Source: Casuarius casuarius (taxonomy: Eukaryota; Chordata; Aves; Casuariiformes; Casuariidae). From it: 64,000 nt of DNA. A model generated the notes under the pieces. That model was not told the origin of the DNA, did not search any database, and saw only the letters and a program-made list of their open reading frames with translations. Positions 25,054 through 38,065 of the stretch are shown piece after piece. Location: positions 3,758,238 through 3,822,237 of the forward strand of contig PTFA01000085.1 of assembly GCA_003342895.1 (NCBI GenBank). The letters run 5' to 3'. How positions within the stretch are numbered: the stretch's first letter is position 1; every line of letters begins with the position of its first letter. The position numbers were made by a program, and so were the translations under genes.

Positions 25054-28000
25054 GTCAGTAGGGAGGGCCGCGGCGCCGGGCCCTGCTCCTCCGCCCTCTG
25101 CCCGCCGCGCGGGGAAGGGGGCCGCGGGGCGGCGCGGGCTGGGGGCGGCTCCGCGCCGGCCTCCCCGGCAGCCGGGCCTGGCCCGCCTCACTGCCCCCCG
25201 CGCCCGGGGGGCTGGGAGGGACCCGCCGGAGGTCGCGCTGGGTGAGGGGCAGAGCTGCGGGGGGGCTGGGCCCTCGGCCTCCCCCTTCTCCCGGGGAGCC
25301 TCCTGCCCTCTTCCCTGTCTCCCCCGGAGCGACAAGAGGTGGTGATTTCTGGTGGTCCCTTGATGTTGTTTATCTGCTGTTTCAGCACACCCGAGTGCCA
25401 TTTCCTCCCAAGCAGGTGCTTCATTATAGTATGGTTTTCTGACCTGTCTTTCCATTAGTAGATTTTCAGCCTGTTTCTGAGGAACCTAAATTTCTTGTCG
25501 AGGTTGGAGAGAGGAAAAAAAAAGAAAAAANTACCCCCAGAATCTGAATACACTGGAGCCACGTGTCTTGCAATGCGCCATCCATTCAGATCCTCTGAAA
25601 CACCAGNGCAGAGCGAACCTGGCCTGGTCCCGGCTCCCTGGAGCAGACGGGAACTGGTGGAAGTTTCACAGTACGGTGGTGTCCCACCTTAGGAGAGAGC
25701 TAGGCGTGGGTGCAGAGCTAGCTGTTGGAGATAGTCAAAGGAAAGACCCTCAGAATTGCTTGTGAGTGAGATAGATTAGCGTAATTTAGTGTTGCTTAAC
25801 AGCATCCAGGAAAATGAGGGAAGAAAGGGCAAACTCTTGTTTCCTCAGGAGGGGAAAAAACCCCCCAAAAACTAGTGGCAGAGAAAGGGAGCTCTTGCTT
25901 TCTAAAGCACTTAAGTTTCAAAACTTGCTAAGACTACTCCCTTCTAACCAAGCAGAAGCCAGGTGTCCTATCAGCGACAGTGCTGCTAGAGAGGAAAATT
26001 CTTCATTGGTTTACAGTTAATACCTCTGTTAGCAGGTGAACTCCTGGTAGATCTTTGAAAATCCCTTTCTCTTCTGTGGAAAGTGACTTGTGTAGGTGTA
26101 TTAAGCTTGGCTAAAGCCATGTAAGAAGTCAATGACAGAATGGGGCATAAGAATTTGGAGGNAACTGTGCACTAGCAAGTTTACCTATGTTATTTTGAAA
26201 TGTTCTTTCTTGATTTCTTAAAAAATATAAATTTAATCAGCTGTTGAAAACAGACTTTATTTTCATGATTTTTTTTTAATCTATGCTATATGTGTAGTGC
26301 CACACAAATTATCTGCTATTTGAAGATGGTAATGAAATGCTGTTTTACCTTTTTCTAATACACCTACATTGTGCGTTTCTTAGAAGGGCATGGGTACTTT
26401 GCATTTCTAGGATGACAACAGTGGCTTAGATGCTAACAAATACTACATTTTTTTCCTCAAGAAAATTTAGGGAAGGTGATTGGATTTTTTTCCCTATGTC
26501 CACAGAAGGTCTGGCAGACCTGGAAACAGAATTTGAAATTCCTAATCCTAAATAGATCTAGGCTTACAAATTGTGGTTAAGGCAGAGCATTCTGATTAGT
26601 CTTAAATTTCTTAAGTTAGGTTTTGTAAAATACCAGCAGTTTTCAAACTAGAAAAACTGAAGAGTAAGTAACCCCACTGTCCTGATTGTAAATTAAATAT
26701 TTTGTTTTGCTACATATTTTGTTAAATATTTTTTTTTTGCTCATAGTGGGGCCCATAGGCAGTAGGGTGACAAGTGCCCCTCTTACTGATGGCTGAGAAA
26801 AGGTAGGGGAGAACGATGTTTCTACAGGGATGTTTCTTTAGGACCTGAGAACAGGGTTTGACTCTTCTCTGTGTATCTGGCTGTTAGGATGTGACTCTGT
26901 TCTATCACANCTTCTAGTACTTTGCAGGAAAGCAAGTGAGAGGAGAGAGGTTCTTATTTTCTTCCCTCTTCTGTTCTTGCAGGGCATTTTTCTCTGATAA
27001 GCCCAGGCTTTCTGTGTCAGTTCTCTGAGCAGCCATCAGACAAGACTTGCCGATTTCCCTGGTGCTACGAGACTTCTGAATGAAAGCAGTGACTGTGAGC
27101 NGTAGTTTTCTCTGTACCGACGCCATGAAGTTTTCTTGGTATCAGAGCATAGGAGTTAAAACAATTGCATACTAATATGTTCAGCTTAACTTTGGAAGCT
27201 TTCTTTTAAGTGCATGTGTAAAGAAATGTATTGAAATGAAGGGTCACTATAGTATCAAAGCTTGCCTGATAAGCAAGATATACCTTCACACATGCGAAAG
27301 GAAGCTCAGCTTTCTACAGTATGTGTTTCTGAGATTTTCTCAAGCTTGCTGCTGGCTGGGCCAAAGGCTGCAGACAAGTCCAGAGCATGCTCAACTAAAA
27401 CTTACTTAGGTTTCTGAATTCCTGGCGCACTTCTGCCTGCTGCCCTGGTCCCTCAGGACTGTGACTGAAAAAAGGAATCACTCCTGTTTACCGTTACAAA
27501 AGTGGTTGCAGAGCTGCGTTGTCTGTTGGAGTACTGCATGTTGTGGGACGCACCATGAGAAACTGTGGTACTGCACAAGATGTTACAGTGCAGGTGAAGA
27601 AGCTGGACTTAGAGTAATGGGAATAGTATAGTCACTCTTCTGATGGTGATCTGTGACAGAGCAGGATAACTCAAGGGAACCTATATGTACTTTTCTGAGG
27701 ACTGTAGGTGAATGAGGAAAGGATGTTTTCTTTTATTTTTTGGCCAGTTGTTCATGTACCCTAATGAAGTGTTTTTTCTAGCTGTAATTTGATTGGCTTT
27801 AAGGCTTGCCCAAAACTGGTTGCTTTCAGCGTTCCTTTAAGTTCCCTTATTTTATTTTCATAACTTTTGCTAGAAGGAGAGGGGGAATTTCATGTGTTCC
27901 TGGGAACTGTTAAAAGTTCAGTTCCTTTTAAGAGATGAAAAGTGGTGGTTAACTATACTTTGCTACTAAGTATCACTAAGTATGAATTTACTAAGAACAG

Positions 28001-31000
28001 TTTCTTTTCAGGATTTTTTTGTTAATCCAGCAAACTTGTTCATGAAAGCTGCCAAGTCTAGCTGGTGTTCGCTATATCCAGTGCAAGCAGTAACTAAAGT
28101 TTATATTAGCAGTGTAAGTTAGCCTTCATTGGGAAGATCTGCAACNTTGGCCTTACTGTATCATTCTCTCTCTACAGAATTGGCTTGTGCTATGAACAGT
28201 GGTGTGGTTGCTCCAGTGAGGTCAGTAGTGCAGCTATGAGTCACGTGACAGCTATTACTTTTTATTGTATATTGTCTGATACTGCTCCTGTATAGAATTA
28301 TGGNGGCGAAACAACTGGAATTGAGTTTATATATGTAATTTCAGTGAGATAGGTGAAATGGACTGGTCTTGTAATAATCTTTTCTGTAGTTGTGGTATTA
28401 ATACTTGTCTGTTAGGGACAAACCTAAAACTGCTATATTCTATTTCTGAAAGGCTATTAAATAACAATTTGATAACTATAGCTTTTGGTGAATTGCAGGT
28501 AGAGGTGGATTTGAATAACTGTGTTTAGCTGGGAGGAATTTTCATTCTGTAATACAAGGGAACAAAACCAATTACTGTGGAGTGACTGAATATTTCCAAG
28601 TTCTAAATGTATTAGGAAATCTTCCTTGTTCCTTGACCTTATTCTCCCAAAATGCNGAGTGAATTTGAAGAATGCTTTTCTTTTAATGTGATCATTTCTC
28701 AGAACTTCACTGACTAGACTTTTTAATAGTGAAAATGTTACATGGAAGTTTTACTAGATTGTCTTCAAAGAGGCTTTTTAAAGANGTTGACCCTAGAAAC
28801 AAATGATTCTGCTTTCCTTCCCATGGGGACTGGGGCAATAGCTGATTTTGGCTAACTGATTTCATTTTTTGGGGGCTGTTTGCCTTATGTGGCAGACAAT
28901 GAATAACAAAACAAATCCTTATACTTACTTCACTGTTTTTAGAATTCTTGTGACTCAGATTACTCTTTACTTGGAGAAATAGTAAGACCTTGGAATATGC
29001 CTTTTGGGTATTGTGGTTGGGTTAAGTAATAAGAGGGACAACTGAGACCCTTAGCTTATAGCTCAAAGAGTTATTGTAGTATGAAAATGAGAAGAATTGC
29101 CCTAGCTGAAGACTGACTTAGTGTTACTGATGACAGCAATACGTGTGAAGTACNTAGTCAAGAGAATGAGTGTGGTGAAAGTGTCAGTTGTTAATTGAAT
29201 TTAGGAGACTTAAAACTGATGGACTTTAATTTCTGAATACTTTTTTCCATACTTTTTCTTCCTCTAGTGCAGAACACAGGATTTCTTGTCAATTTACTGC
29301 ATTACTGAGGAAAGTCTGCTTTTGTTCTATTGGTGTGTTCAGATATGAAAANATAACTTCGTATCTTTAATTGTCCTGTGATATCTGAGAGATTGTTTGT
29401 GACCAAAAGAAACTCTCAACAAAGTTTTCTTTAATTGCAACTTCAAAATATTTGTCATCTATAGAAATGGCTTGGACTTTAGGTGGTGGTATAGCTGAAT
29501 CTGTGCTTCCTGCTTGAGGGTGTAGTTCCAAGGGGGCTTGAGCCTATGAATCTTAGCTGCTGGTGCCTTCCGATGCTAGCAGTCATCACACTACTTGAAG
29601 CAATGGTAGCTTAAATGAAATATCTCATTAAACCCCAATTTTATAGGATTATTAGATCAGATGAGCAAATTTGCAGGTTCTCCAATAGTCCAGAACTATA
29701 TAGGCATTTTAGGATGCTCTTATTTCTCCTGCAAGGTGTATTTTTTTAATGAGAGTTCTGCATTAGTTCTTACTTCCTGGATTTGAATGTTTTAAATAAA
29801 TTGTCTCAATNAAGGAAGAGTATAAAACAAGACTTTGAGGTCTGTGATTCAAAACTAAGTACTAAAGTAGTGATAAATTGGGAGAAATCTGGAAGACTTA
29901 ATCAGAGGCTGTGTAGCTTTAGATGATAGAATGTGCTCACTGTTTCCCCGAGAGTTTCAACTTTGCCAATGCAAAATCAAATAATAGCTACAGACAAAAA
30001 GATGTTCTTCTGTGCCTGGCTAGCAATGTAGTTGTCTAGAAACATGACGTAGGTTCTTTCCAGGCCTGACATCTGTCCTGTTATCATCATGGGCAACTAA
30101 AATCTTTTGGAGCAGATTTGTGACTTAGGATGCATTTTCTGCAGTATGCTTTAGCTGGTGCTGCACATGACTCATGCTACAGATGAAATGAAATTAAGAT
30201 AACCAATATTTGACTAAATCCTCACCATTTCAACATGTGGGAAGGCTGACAACTTCAGCTACTCCTCTGCTCTGTTTAATTAAGATAAGAAAGCATATTT
30301 GCTGCAATTTTTCTAAGAAAAAAAGAGCCAGTGTAATAACTATCCTGTNTTAGAACAAATGAATTGGAATTTGTGGAATTCCAGTACTCTGCTTCCAGAG
30401 TCNTGGGAAAGAATCTCGGCTTTCATTAGGAGTATAGATGTTTAGCTTTAGATCGGAAAGAAAAAAATGAAAATGTCAAGTCAGCTTATGAGATAATCCC
30501 CAAATTTTTTTGNTAATCATATTTCCTCCCACTCCTGAGTATTTTTGGGCCCTCAGTTATTGGAATTATTTCAAGTATTTGTAATTTCTGACACCAGTAG
30601 AACTTTAGTGAGAGAGAAGAGCTGAAGCTCAGACTGTAATTTTACAGAAATTTAAGTCACTAACTCTTGACTATGCTANTTGCATCCCTTGTGCCAGCTG
30701 CAATGCTTGTTGGACCCTTTACTGAGCTGTTTCAGCCTCTAATTTGGCATAAACTAACTTGATAATTCGACTGAAAGTTATTCTTTCTTTAGCATGCTGA
30801 AACACACAAATTGTTGTCCAGTGAACAGAGGTGCTGGGTGGAAAAAGATGCGACTGGAGTAGTCAGTAGTTAAATAGGCTCAGGCTGCCATTGAACTATA
30901 GCCTTAGGCAGTGGAAAACTATTGTCTGTACCTTCTAGAACTTGGCTTATCTTCATGCATGACCTTTCTGAATGCTTTTCTTGAAGTGATCTGAAAACTC

Positions 31001-31226
31001 TCTACACCTGGCTAGTTGCAGAATGAATCCAGCAAGCTGTGTTTGGTGACTGAGGGTGCCTCATGTAGCTGTGATGGTTTACCGTTGCTGGAAGTGGAAG
31101 GGTCCATATGCATTCTTTCATTTTTTACAAGCTCTAGTGTTTTTGACCCCTCCCTGAATCCTTCCAACTATATAGCTGAGCTGGCAGAAGAGAGGCAGCT
31201 TGCTCTCTTCCCTGCCTTTCCCAAAG

Positions 31227-31293
31227 GGAAAGGGTTAGGGAGTTACAGCAGCTCTGTAAAAAGTACAGTAAGTTCTGGAGGTGGCAGGGCCAG
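31227..31293 (+). other. Exon-like segment in the HMG20A leader intron (67 nt)
   Basis: A long pyrimidine tract and acceptor (CTCTTCCCTGCCTTTCCCAAAG) precede 67 nt without an ATG, ending CAG|GTGAGA. A second donor (ACA|GTAAGT) lies inside at 31268. This is the best candidate I found for an extra untranslated HMG20A exon. RNA evidence is required to call it real. Confidence 0.25.
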
Positions 31294-33939
31294 GTGAGAG
31301 AGAAGGGGANTAAGGCTTTCCCTGTTCAGTGGTCGCAAGCTACTACTCTAGCTCAGTAGTTTCATAACTCATCCTTAAATCTAAGTTTTACCAGAATACG
31401 CAAGGCTTGAGAAAGAGGACTGAAAATTCTGTGTGCTTCTGATGTTCAATTTATGCCAACAGTGTTTTGCCAGCTTCACGTTCTGCTTCACCAGTTGAAA
31501 GTGGTGTGTAAATTGTCGTGTGACATTATTAGGATTNTGCAAACTGTTCACTAATGCTATAAACACTTTATTATCGAAACAGAAAGAGTCATCATTTTCA
31601 TGCTCTGAGCATAGGAAAAAAGGCGGCAGGAAAAAAGGTTCTGATTGATACTAGTTTGTGATCCCTGGCTTTTTAAATATTAACATGAAGCCACNAATAG
31701 AGATTCATGCTGCTTTCTGAAATTTGATGTCTTTGAACAAAATGGCATCAGTTTGAAACTTGCTGGGTTACTTGGAATGGGATGGCAGCAGGTCACTCCT
31801 CCATGGACAGGGGTCCTGTGACCTGAAGTGATCCCTGTTCTCTAGTTTTACACAGTGGAACTAAATAAAAATACATTTTTTTAATTCTAGCCCAGGAAAC
31901 TTTCTTGAAAGTATAAAAATCTTGCAAGTGTATGTNTTAGTCTAACCAAAGTGGTCTTTGTCTTAACCTAAGATTCAATTTGATTGTTAATCTGTTTAAG
32001 TTTGAATACAGGAACTGTAGAATTCATAGCTGCATATTTAATTTGATCTGTGAGGCTTTACATGGATTTTTTTGAATGAGCAGTGATATGGAGATCATGC
32101 TAATATGAAAGGTACTTACTGTTGTTATTTGAGAAACCTCTTCTGATACTGTTTTCTTAACCTTACAGTAATTTAAAATACTTTGCAAGTATGAAGAGAT
32201 CTGAACTCAGTTATAGATGTTTTACTTTCGTTTTGTCTGTAGAAAAATTCTTTAAAAACTTTTTTAGGTAAAAGAATAACTTACTTGATTTCTTATTGCT
32301 AATCATAAGATTTATGTTCTGTCCCAATGCCTCTTCAGAAAGTGTTTCCCAAGAGAATTATAAGAAAGATGCTTATCAGAAGGGTTTGCAAAGCATGCAG
32401 AGAAGAAGAGATTACAAGAAATGTTCTCATATGTTTTCAAAATTTAGATTTGTGCGTTGCTGTTATTTGGGAGAGTATTGTTAAATATTGATGTGCAGAT
32501 ATGCATGCACAAAGGCTTTAAAATTTTATAATGAGGAAAGAGTGTGAAGACAGAGATCACAAATGCCTAGAAAATGCCAGAAACTTTCAATAAAATNTAA
32601 CGTCAGCCTTTAGCTCAGGTGTCTTACAGACTTTTGGGAATTAAATATGCAAAAAACAATTCTCTCTATTCATGCAGAACTGTTTATTCTCAAGTCTGAG
32701 GTCAGTAACATTTGTCAGAAGTGTCTATAATTGACTTTTTATGGAGGCATTTAAATAAAGTTTTTGAAAATGTAGGAACTTGCTGGTCTATAGGTGTATT
32801 GCATGCCTCCCCCGCAACTTGTGTGGATGTGGATCAGTGACTGAATGCCCAGTAGGAGGCTGTGGGTGATGATGAGAAAGGATTGTGATAATGCAGCCTT
32901 GCAGTANTATTTTAAGTTGTGGTTATCATGAAAAAGGGTACACTAGTCTATCATATGCAAATATATTTCGCTCAAGTGGGTCGTCAGTTTACTGTAGGAA
33001 ATACATGCGTCATACTTGCATTACAAATCTCAAAAATAGAGGTATGAGGTTTTTCAAAGAGGTTTTGAACTTGCTCATTAGCATCTTACTCCTTCAAACA
33101 TGTTTGTGTAATATATTGTAATAAAAAAAAGGCAGTTGAAGGTTTTTCCAGATCAGACAGAGGGGTTACCTGGCATCCTTCAGCAAATATGATTCGTTGT
33201 GCGTTTCTATTGCTAAATAAGTTGGCGCTTAAAGGATAAATGAAACACAAAGTAGTCACCCCAAAGAAGCTAGACAGTACATTGGCAAAAATTGACAAGC
33301 AATTAAAATGGCAATTGATATTAGAAAGAAAAGAGAGGGAATGACGCATCAGTGAAATAACATGGTTTCTTTTTGAATGCTGAATGCATAGAAGAAGTAG
33401 CAAGTATATTGTGTTAAATGCTGCAAGGGTGACAAACCATGATTTGTAAAAGTGGTTTTGATGAGAAATTCAAAGTGTGTGTGGGAGGTTTATTGAAGCA
33501 CATAAGGAGATGGTGGTATATAGGAGGAAGGTGATGGAGGTAAGAAATTGTATTGCAGAAAGGCTGATGAGATCTGATTTTTTTAAAGCTCCTATGAGAC
33601 ATTGGGGCATCAGGTACCAGTTCTCACTGTAAAAAGGAATTTCTGTTTTTCTAACTGGTGTCTCTACAACCACTAACTTTGACTAATGCATTTGTAGGCT
33701 GCGTTTTAGAATTAGGTGACCTCTTGGATGTTACAGCATGGTTAAGCGCCTGGTATGAACTAAGAATCAAGAGAGCTGAGTTTTCCCTAGGCTTGTTCTT
33801 CCAATGAGTTCTTTGGCAATGTTTTCACTAGTATCTGCCTCTAATTTTGTTTGACTTTTCTTTTATACAGACAGAGGATATCTGGCAGTACAGACTCTGA
33901 GCTCTGCAGTGCAGGACAGAAGCAGACAGACTCCAGTGC

Positions 33940-34376
33940 AAGCCCTGCAGGCCACCATGGGGCTGCTGCACACAGTGTATGTAGGGAAACTGAAGGGAGC
34001 TGGNATATTGAGCCTGGAAAAAAAGGCAAAGGGGGATTTCCATCACTGTCTTCAGGCTCCTCGTGGGAGGTTATAGAGACAATAAAAGCAGACCCTTCTG
34101 AAAGATGCACAGTGAGAGGACAAAAAGCAATCAACACAAGTTGCAGCAAGGGAGAAATTTGTATTGGATACAAGGGGAAAGTTTTTTTTCAGCATGAGGA
34201 TGGAACAGGGACCCTGATAGGCAGTGGAACCTCTCTCCATGGAGATGTTAAAAACTTGACTGGATGAGGCCATGAGCAACATCATGTGATTTGGAAGCTG
34301 GGCCTTCTTTGAGTGAGCATTTGGACCAGGTGACCTCTAGAGGTCCCTTCCAATCTAAACTTGTTTGTGACACTGT
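33940..34376 (+). mobile_element. CR1 LINE 3' fragment, sense
   Basis: The segment ends with the diagnostic CR1 3' terminus: TTGGACCAGGTGACCTCTAG followed by AGGTCCCTTCCAATCTAAAC. Upstream blocks match in order: GAGCCTGGAAAAAA, GGAGGTTATAGAGAC, GATGCACAGTGAGAGGACAA, CACAAGTTGCAGCAAGGGA and GAGATGTTAAAAACTTGACT. The 5' limit is uncertain; similarity seems to reach back to about 33940. A 138-codon open frame crosses it but is not the reverse transcriptase frame. Confidence 0.9.
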
Positions 34377-37300
34377 GCNTAATAATACAAGAAATAATGG
34401 TTTAATTTATGGAAATGGGCTTAATTCAGTATAGTAGAAAGGCTGGCTAAAATTGAACTTTTTTTTGTTCCTTCTTCCCCCCCCCCCCAAACTGGGTAAG
34501 GACAGCCAACAAAAGGAATAAGTGATTAGACAGTCTTGCCTTGCTCATTAATGCTTTCCTAGCTTAGCCAGCAAAGCTAGTTGGAATTTGCAGAGCTTTT
34601 TTAGTGGTTAGGAGGTATTTATGTATAAAATCAATGGTATGAATATTAGCTGACTTCAGGAAACCTGTAATTGAGAAAGGCATTTTAAATAGGAGTAGAT
34701 ACAAGGTGATGGTGATTGAGAGATGGATACTTGCGTATGGGAAAATTCCAGTGTGAAATGGATGAATACTTCTTATTAAATGTTAGCCGAAAATGAAACA
34801 TACTTCTACTGTCAAAAAAGTACAATTTTTATGAGCTGAAATTTTGAAAAGTCTTTCTTCTCCTAATTAGCTTGATTACTCAGTATATTTTCAAATAATA
34901 GGCTTCCTCTCCTATTAGTCTTTTACATTCTAAACTCCAAGACCTAGACATGTTATGCTGTGAATGGGAGGTATTAAGTAGTGTCTGGGGCAGTATTGCT
35001 CTGTGGACTCTTAGGATTCATTATCCACACACTACAACATGCTCCTGAAGGTTTGCTCATTGCTGCATGTATCTGGAAGTTTAGACTTCATCTGGACTTT
35101 CCTATTCTGAGAACTATTTATTCATTGCTGCAGAATCATTCTATGTGTACCACTTAACAGCAGCCAGGTAAAGGTTTCTTAAAAGATGTNTTTTGGAGAG
35201 GATATTTTATCATGAAAAACAAAGTTCAGTTTAGGTATGGACTGAACACGCAGGATTCTTTCTGAGACCTTACCCTGGAGCACTGGAATGCTGTGGGCAT
35301 ATTTCGTCCACAGTTATACATAGATGACCCTTTTTAGAGGTCAGGAAGCAGTTCCAGGGTGGGAATTAGCTGGTTTGGGGGGTGTGGAGGGGAGCTGTTA
35401 AAAACCAGGAAAGCCAGGCTTCCATCACTGTGACATAATGTTGTATCTCAGGAAGTCTGTAAGCTCAAATATAATTGTTAAAGTTTTCATAAAAGCTGAA
35501 TGCTTTCTGCTTTTAAAATATACTGTTTAAAATGCAATGTCATGCTTTTTTGCCTTTGTTCTGGGAGGTGNTGGGGAGGAGCAAAATACAGCTGCAAATT
35601 CTTTTTGAGAGCAACTCTTAAAAGAAAAGGGAGTGCCAATGGCTGTAATACAGTTGTCTAACTGAAAAACCCTCTGGCCGGAAGTGTAAGATTAGATGTC
35701 NTTATCGATCCTCAGGTAATCCATGTACTTATTTCCAACAGGCTGTAAAAGGTAACCAGGGAAAGTAAGTTTCCTAAATTTGCAGTACTGTACCTGCACT
35801 TCTGCTGGGAAATGTTTGGGGTCCACAAATCCGAAAAGACAGAATATTAACAAAGCTGCTGTGTTCTGCTAGTTTGCCTAGTCTCTTTTCTGTGATCAAG
35901 GCTGTGAACTTCTGGTTATTAGATTATATTGAAGCGAAATGTATGTTGTAGTCCTTCTGAAAATACAAATCTTTTCCATGTTCCCACTGCTTAGTATGAA
36001 TAAACCAGAGTGTTACTGACCTTTTGTCAAGGATCGTTCAGACTTTAGTTCTCATTTAATGTTGCAATAAGAATTGTATAATGTGTGTTCTAATCAGATT
36101 GTCACAACTATGTCTAGGTGTCTGAAACTGGGTGGTAGTGACTTAATAGTTTGATGATATGTATGAGATGAAGTGGTATACTAACCACGTTTTGAGATAT
36201 CCACAATAAAGGGGTTTGGATTAATAGCACTTTAAAGCATCAGACTGTTTCTGAAGTTTGGTTGTATTGTCAGCTCTCTTAAAGATTTCCTATATGATGT
36301 CCTTTAATCCATCTGTGCCTCTTTATCCATATATAGGGATGTTGGGATGCTATTTATGCTTCAGCCCAGAGGAACCATATTTACTTAACAAATATATATA
36401 GAAATGAGATCATCAAAAGGAAATGTGAAAACAGTGTAAATCTTTACTGTTTGCTAAATACGGTAAATACTCAAACCTGAATGCCAAATATCTTTCATAA
36501 CACTTAAAGCTAAACATGAATTAGGAATCTTTTCAAACAGAAGAGCTTGAAAGGCTGGCTGTGTTCCACGCGGGAATTCCGTCCTGTCCGTCCAGTCCTC
36601 AGCCTACTTGAAGAGACTTGTATCCTCTGTTAGGACTGAATTTACTGTGTACATAGATCATCTCTTCTTTGCAGAGCTCGTGCCTGTTTCCTGTTTGCAG
36701 CCCCTCCTTTCCTATGTCAGATGAGCAGCTGTGGGGAAGGGAAGTTGGATGGGGATGCTGTCGTAAGCGCAGATCTAGGTCTCGGCCACCTTTCTCCCAG
36801 GTTCTCCTTGTTTGCTCTTTGGCTTCAAGCTCTAGGCAGTGATGTTCTGCTCTTAGTCACTGTTTTCCCCTGGGTTCTCTGGCTTCTTGCCTATGATATG
36901 ATGGGATANGTGCAGAGAAGAGATGGCAGTGTCAGTAAGAAAGATAGTGGGTGGAAGAAGTTAGCAACTAGCCTCAGAGCAATTTGTCTAGGCTACTGGA
37001 AGTGGCTTGGGGATCAGATGAAACACTAAAGATGTTTACAAGCTGTTTTGAGCACTCTTGGCCTAGAATATTTAGGCATACTGTTGGCATAGCTTCTTTC
37101 TTTTCAGAGCTNTTCAGCAGCAAAATTAGGGATTTTAATTTTGTATGCCACAGGTGTTCCAGAAATATGCTTTCTGCCTGTCTCTTCNCATACCTCGCAA
37201 GCATCTCTAGATGTTTGATGTACTGCTTAGAATTGGAGAGCTGTCAGCTNGTTCCAACTATCTGTGCCATTCTTTGTTTTTTCTGTTTTCCATTCATGAA

Positions 37301-37957
37301 ACTATATGACATTCCTGAGGATGAAGATGAGGATAGGTAAAGCTTTATTCTATCATGTCTACATCCCACTGTTCATACAAGCTCATACCTTTATGGAAGT
37401 ATGTGGGTTCTTGTATGATTTTGTAACTTCTGTATGCTTTCNCCTTTTGTGATGAAATGGGAATCCTGATATGTGCCCATTTAAAAACACATTTAAGAAC
37501 CAATTTCTTTAAAACTTTTACTGAAGTTTTGTCTGTAGTCTTCTCCTATATCACTTTATCTTTACACATTNTAGTGGTGGGCTAAGAAAAATTTGAAATC
37601 TTGTCAGCACTGGTCAAAACATCTGTCTGCTGTTCTAGAAGAGAGGGCTTTGGCAGAATGGTACTCTGTGACTGTCATTTGTTTTTGTTCCTTTTCTCTT
37701 CATGAATCTAGGTGAGGTTCCATCACGTGGTGTCTACTGATTTCTTGATCTTTGCTTGAACCTCATGCCTGTTCTTCTGTGCTTGTTTTCATTCCTTTTC
37801 TTATTATTTTTCCTTCATAGTCTCTTTCTGAGGTCTATACAATTTGTGTCCTATGATGCAAATGATATGTATGCAAAACCATTCCAAATTAAAGACTGTT
37901 TCAGAAGAGCCTTGGCTGAGAAGAGTTTTTGGTGCACTTAATGCAATATTCATGTGT

Positions 37958-38065
37958 ACTGTCGTCATTCCCTGATCGAAGTTTGTCTGACACACTGTCG
38001 TCATTCCCTGATCGAAGTTTGTCCGACACACTGTCGTCATTCCCTGATCGAAGTTTGTCCGACAC
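37958..38065. repeat. 36-bp tandem repeat, three copies
   Basis: Three head-to-tail copies of a 36-bp unit beginning ACTGTCGTCATTCCCTGATC and ending in GACAC. They lie at 37958-37993, 37994-38029 and 38030-38065. Copies 2 and 3 are identical and copy 1 differs by one T/C. The unit contains three CpGs, unusual for the surrounding intron. The sequence directly after it (GAGAGCTTTAAGAACAGATT) resembles part of an old CR1-like 3' region. Confidence 0.95.

Larger units (their letters stand above)
23735..25330. promoter_or_regulatory. CpG island shared by HMG20A and probably PEAK1
   Basis: This block is dense in CpG, with many GC boxes, inside otherwise AT-rich introns. It includes the assembly gap. 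It carries the HMG20A first exon on the + strand and a plausible first-exon donor on the - strand. From knowledge of mammalian synteny, PEAK1 and HMG20A are divergently transcribed from one island. The boundaries were judged by eye. Confidence 0.85.

Noticed and set aside
23624..25455. Long open frames on both strands across the CpG island, up to 375 codons
   Set aside because: They run through the n gap or through GC-only sequence where stop codons are rare. Their products are Ala/Arg/Pro/Gly-rich with no domain, and the region is promoter and untranslated exon.
33851..34267. 138-codon + strand frame
   Set aside because: Most of it lies in the 3' region of a CR1 element downstream of the reverse-transcriptase frame, so it is not a gene product of CR1 or the host.
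36721..37029. 102-codon + frame with a hydrophobic middle
   Set aside because: It has a potential membrane-like stretch but no homology I recognise, an unresolved base inside, no flanking splice signals, and an intronic location.
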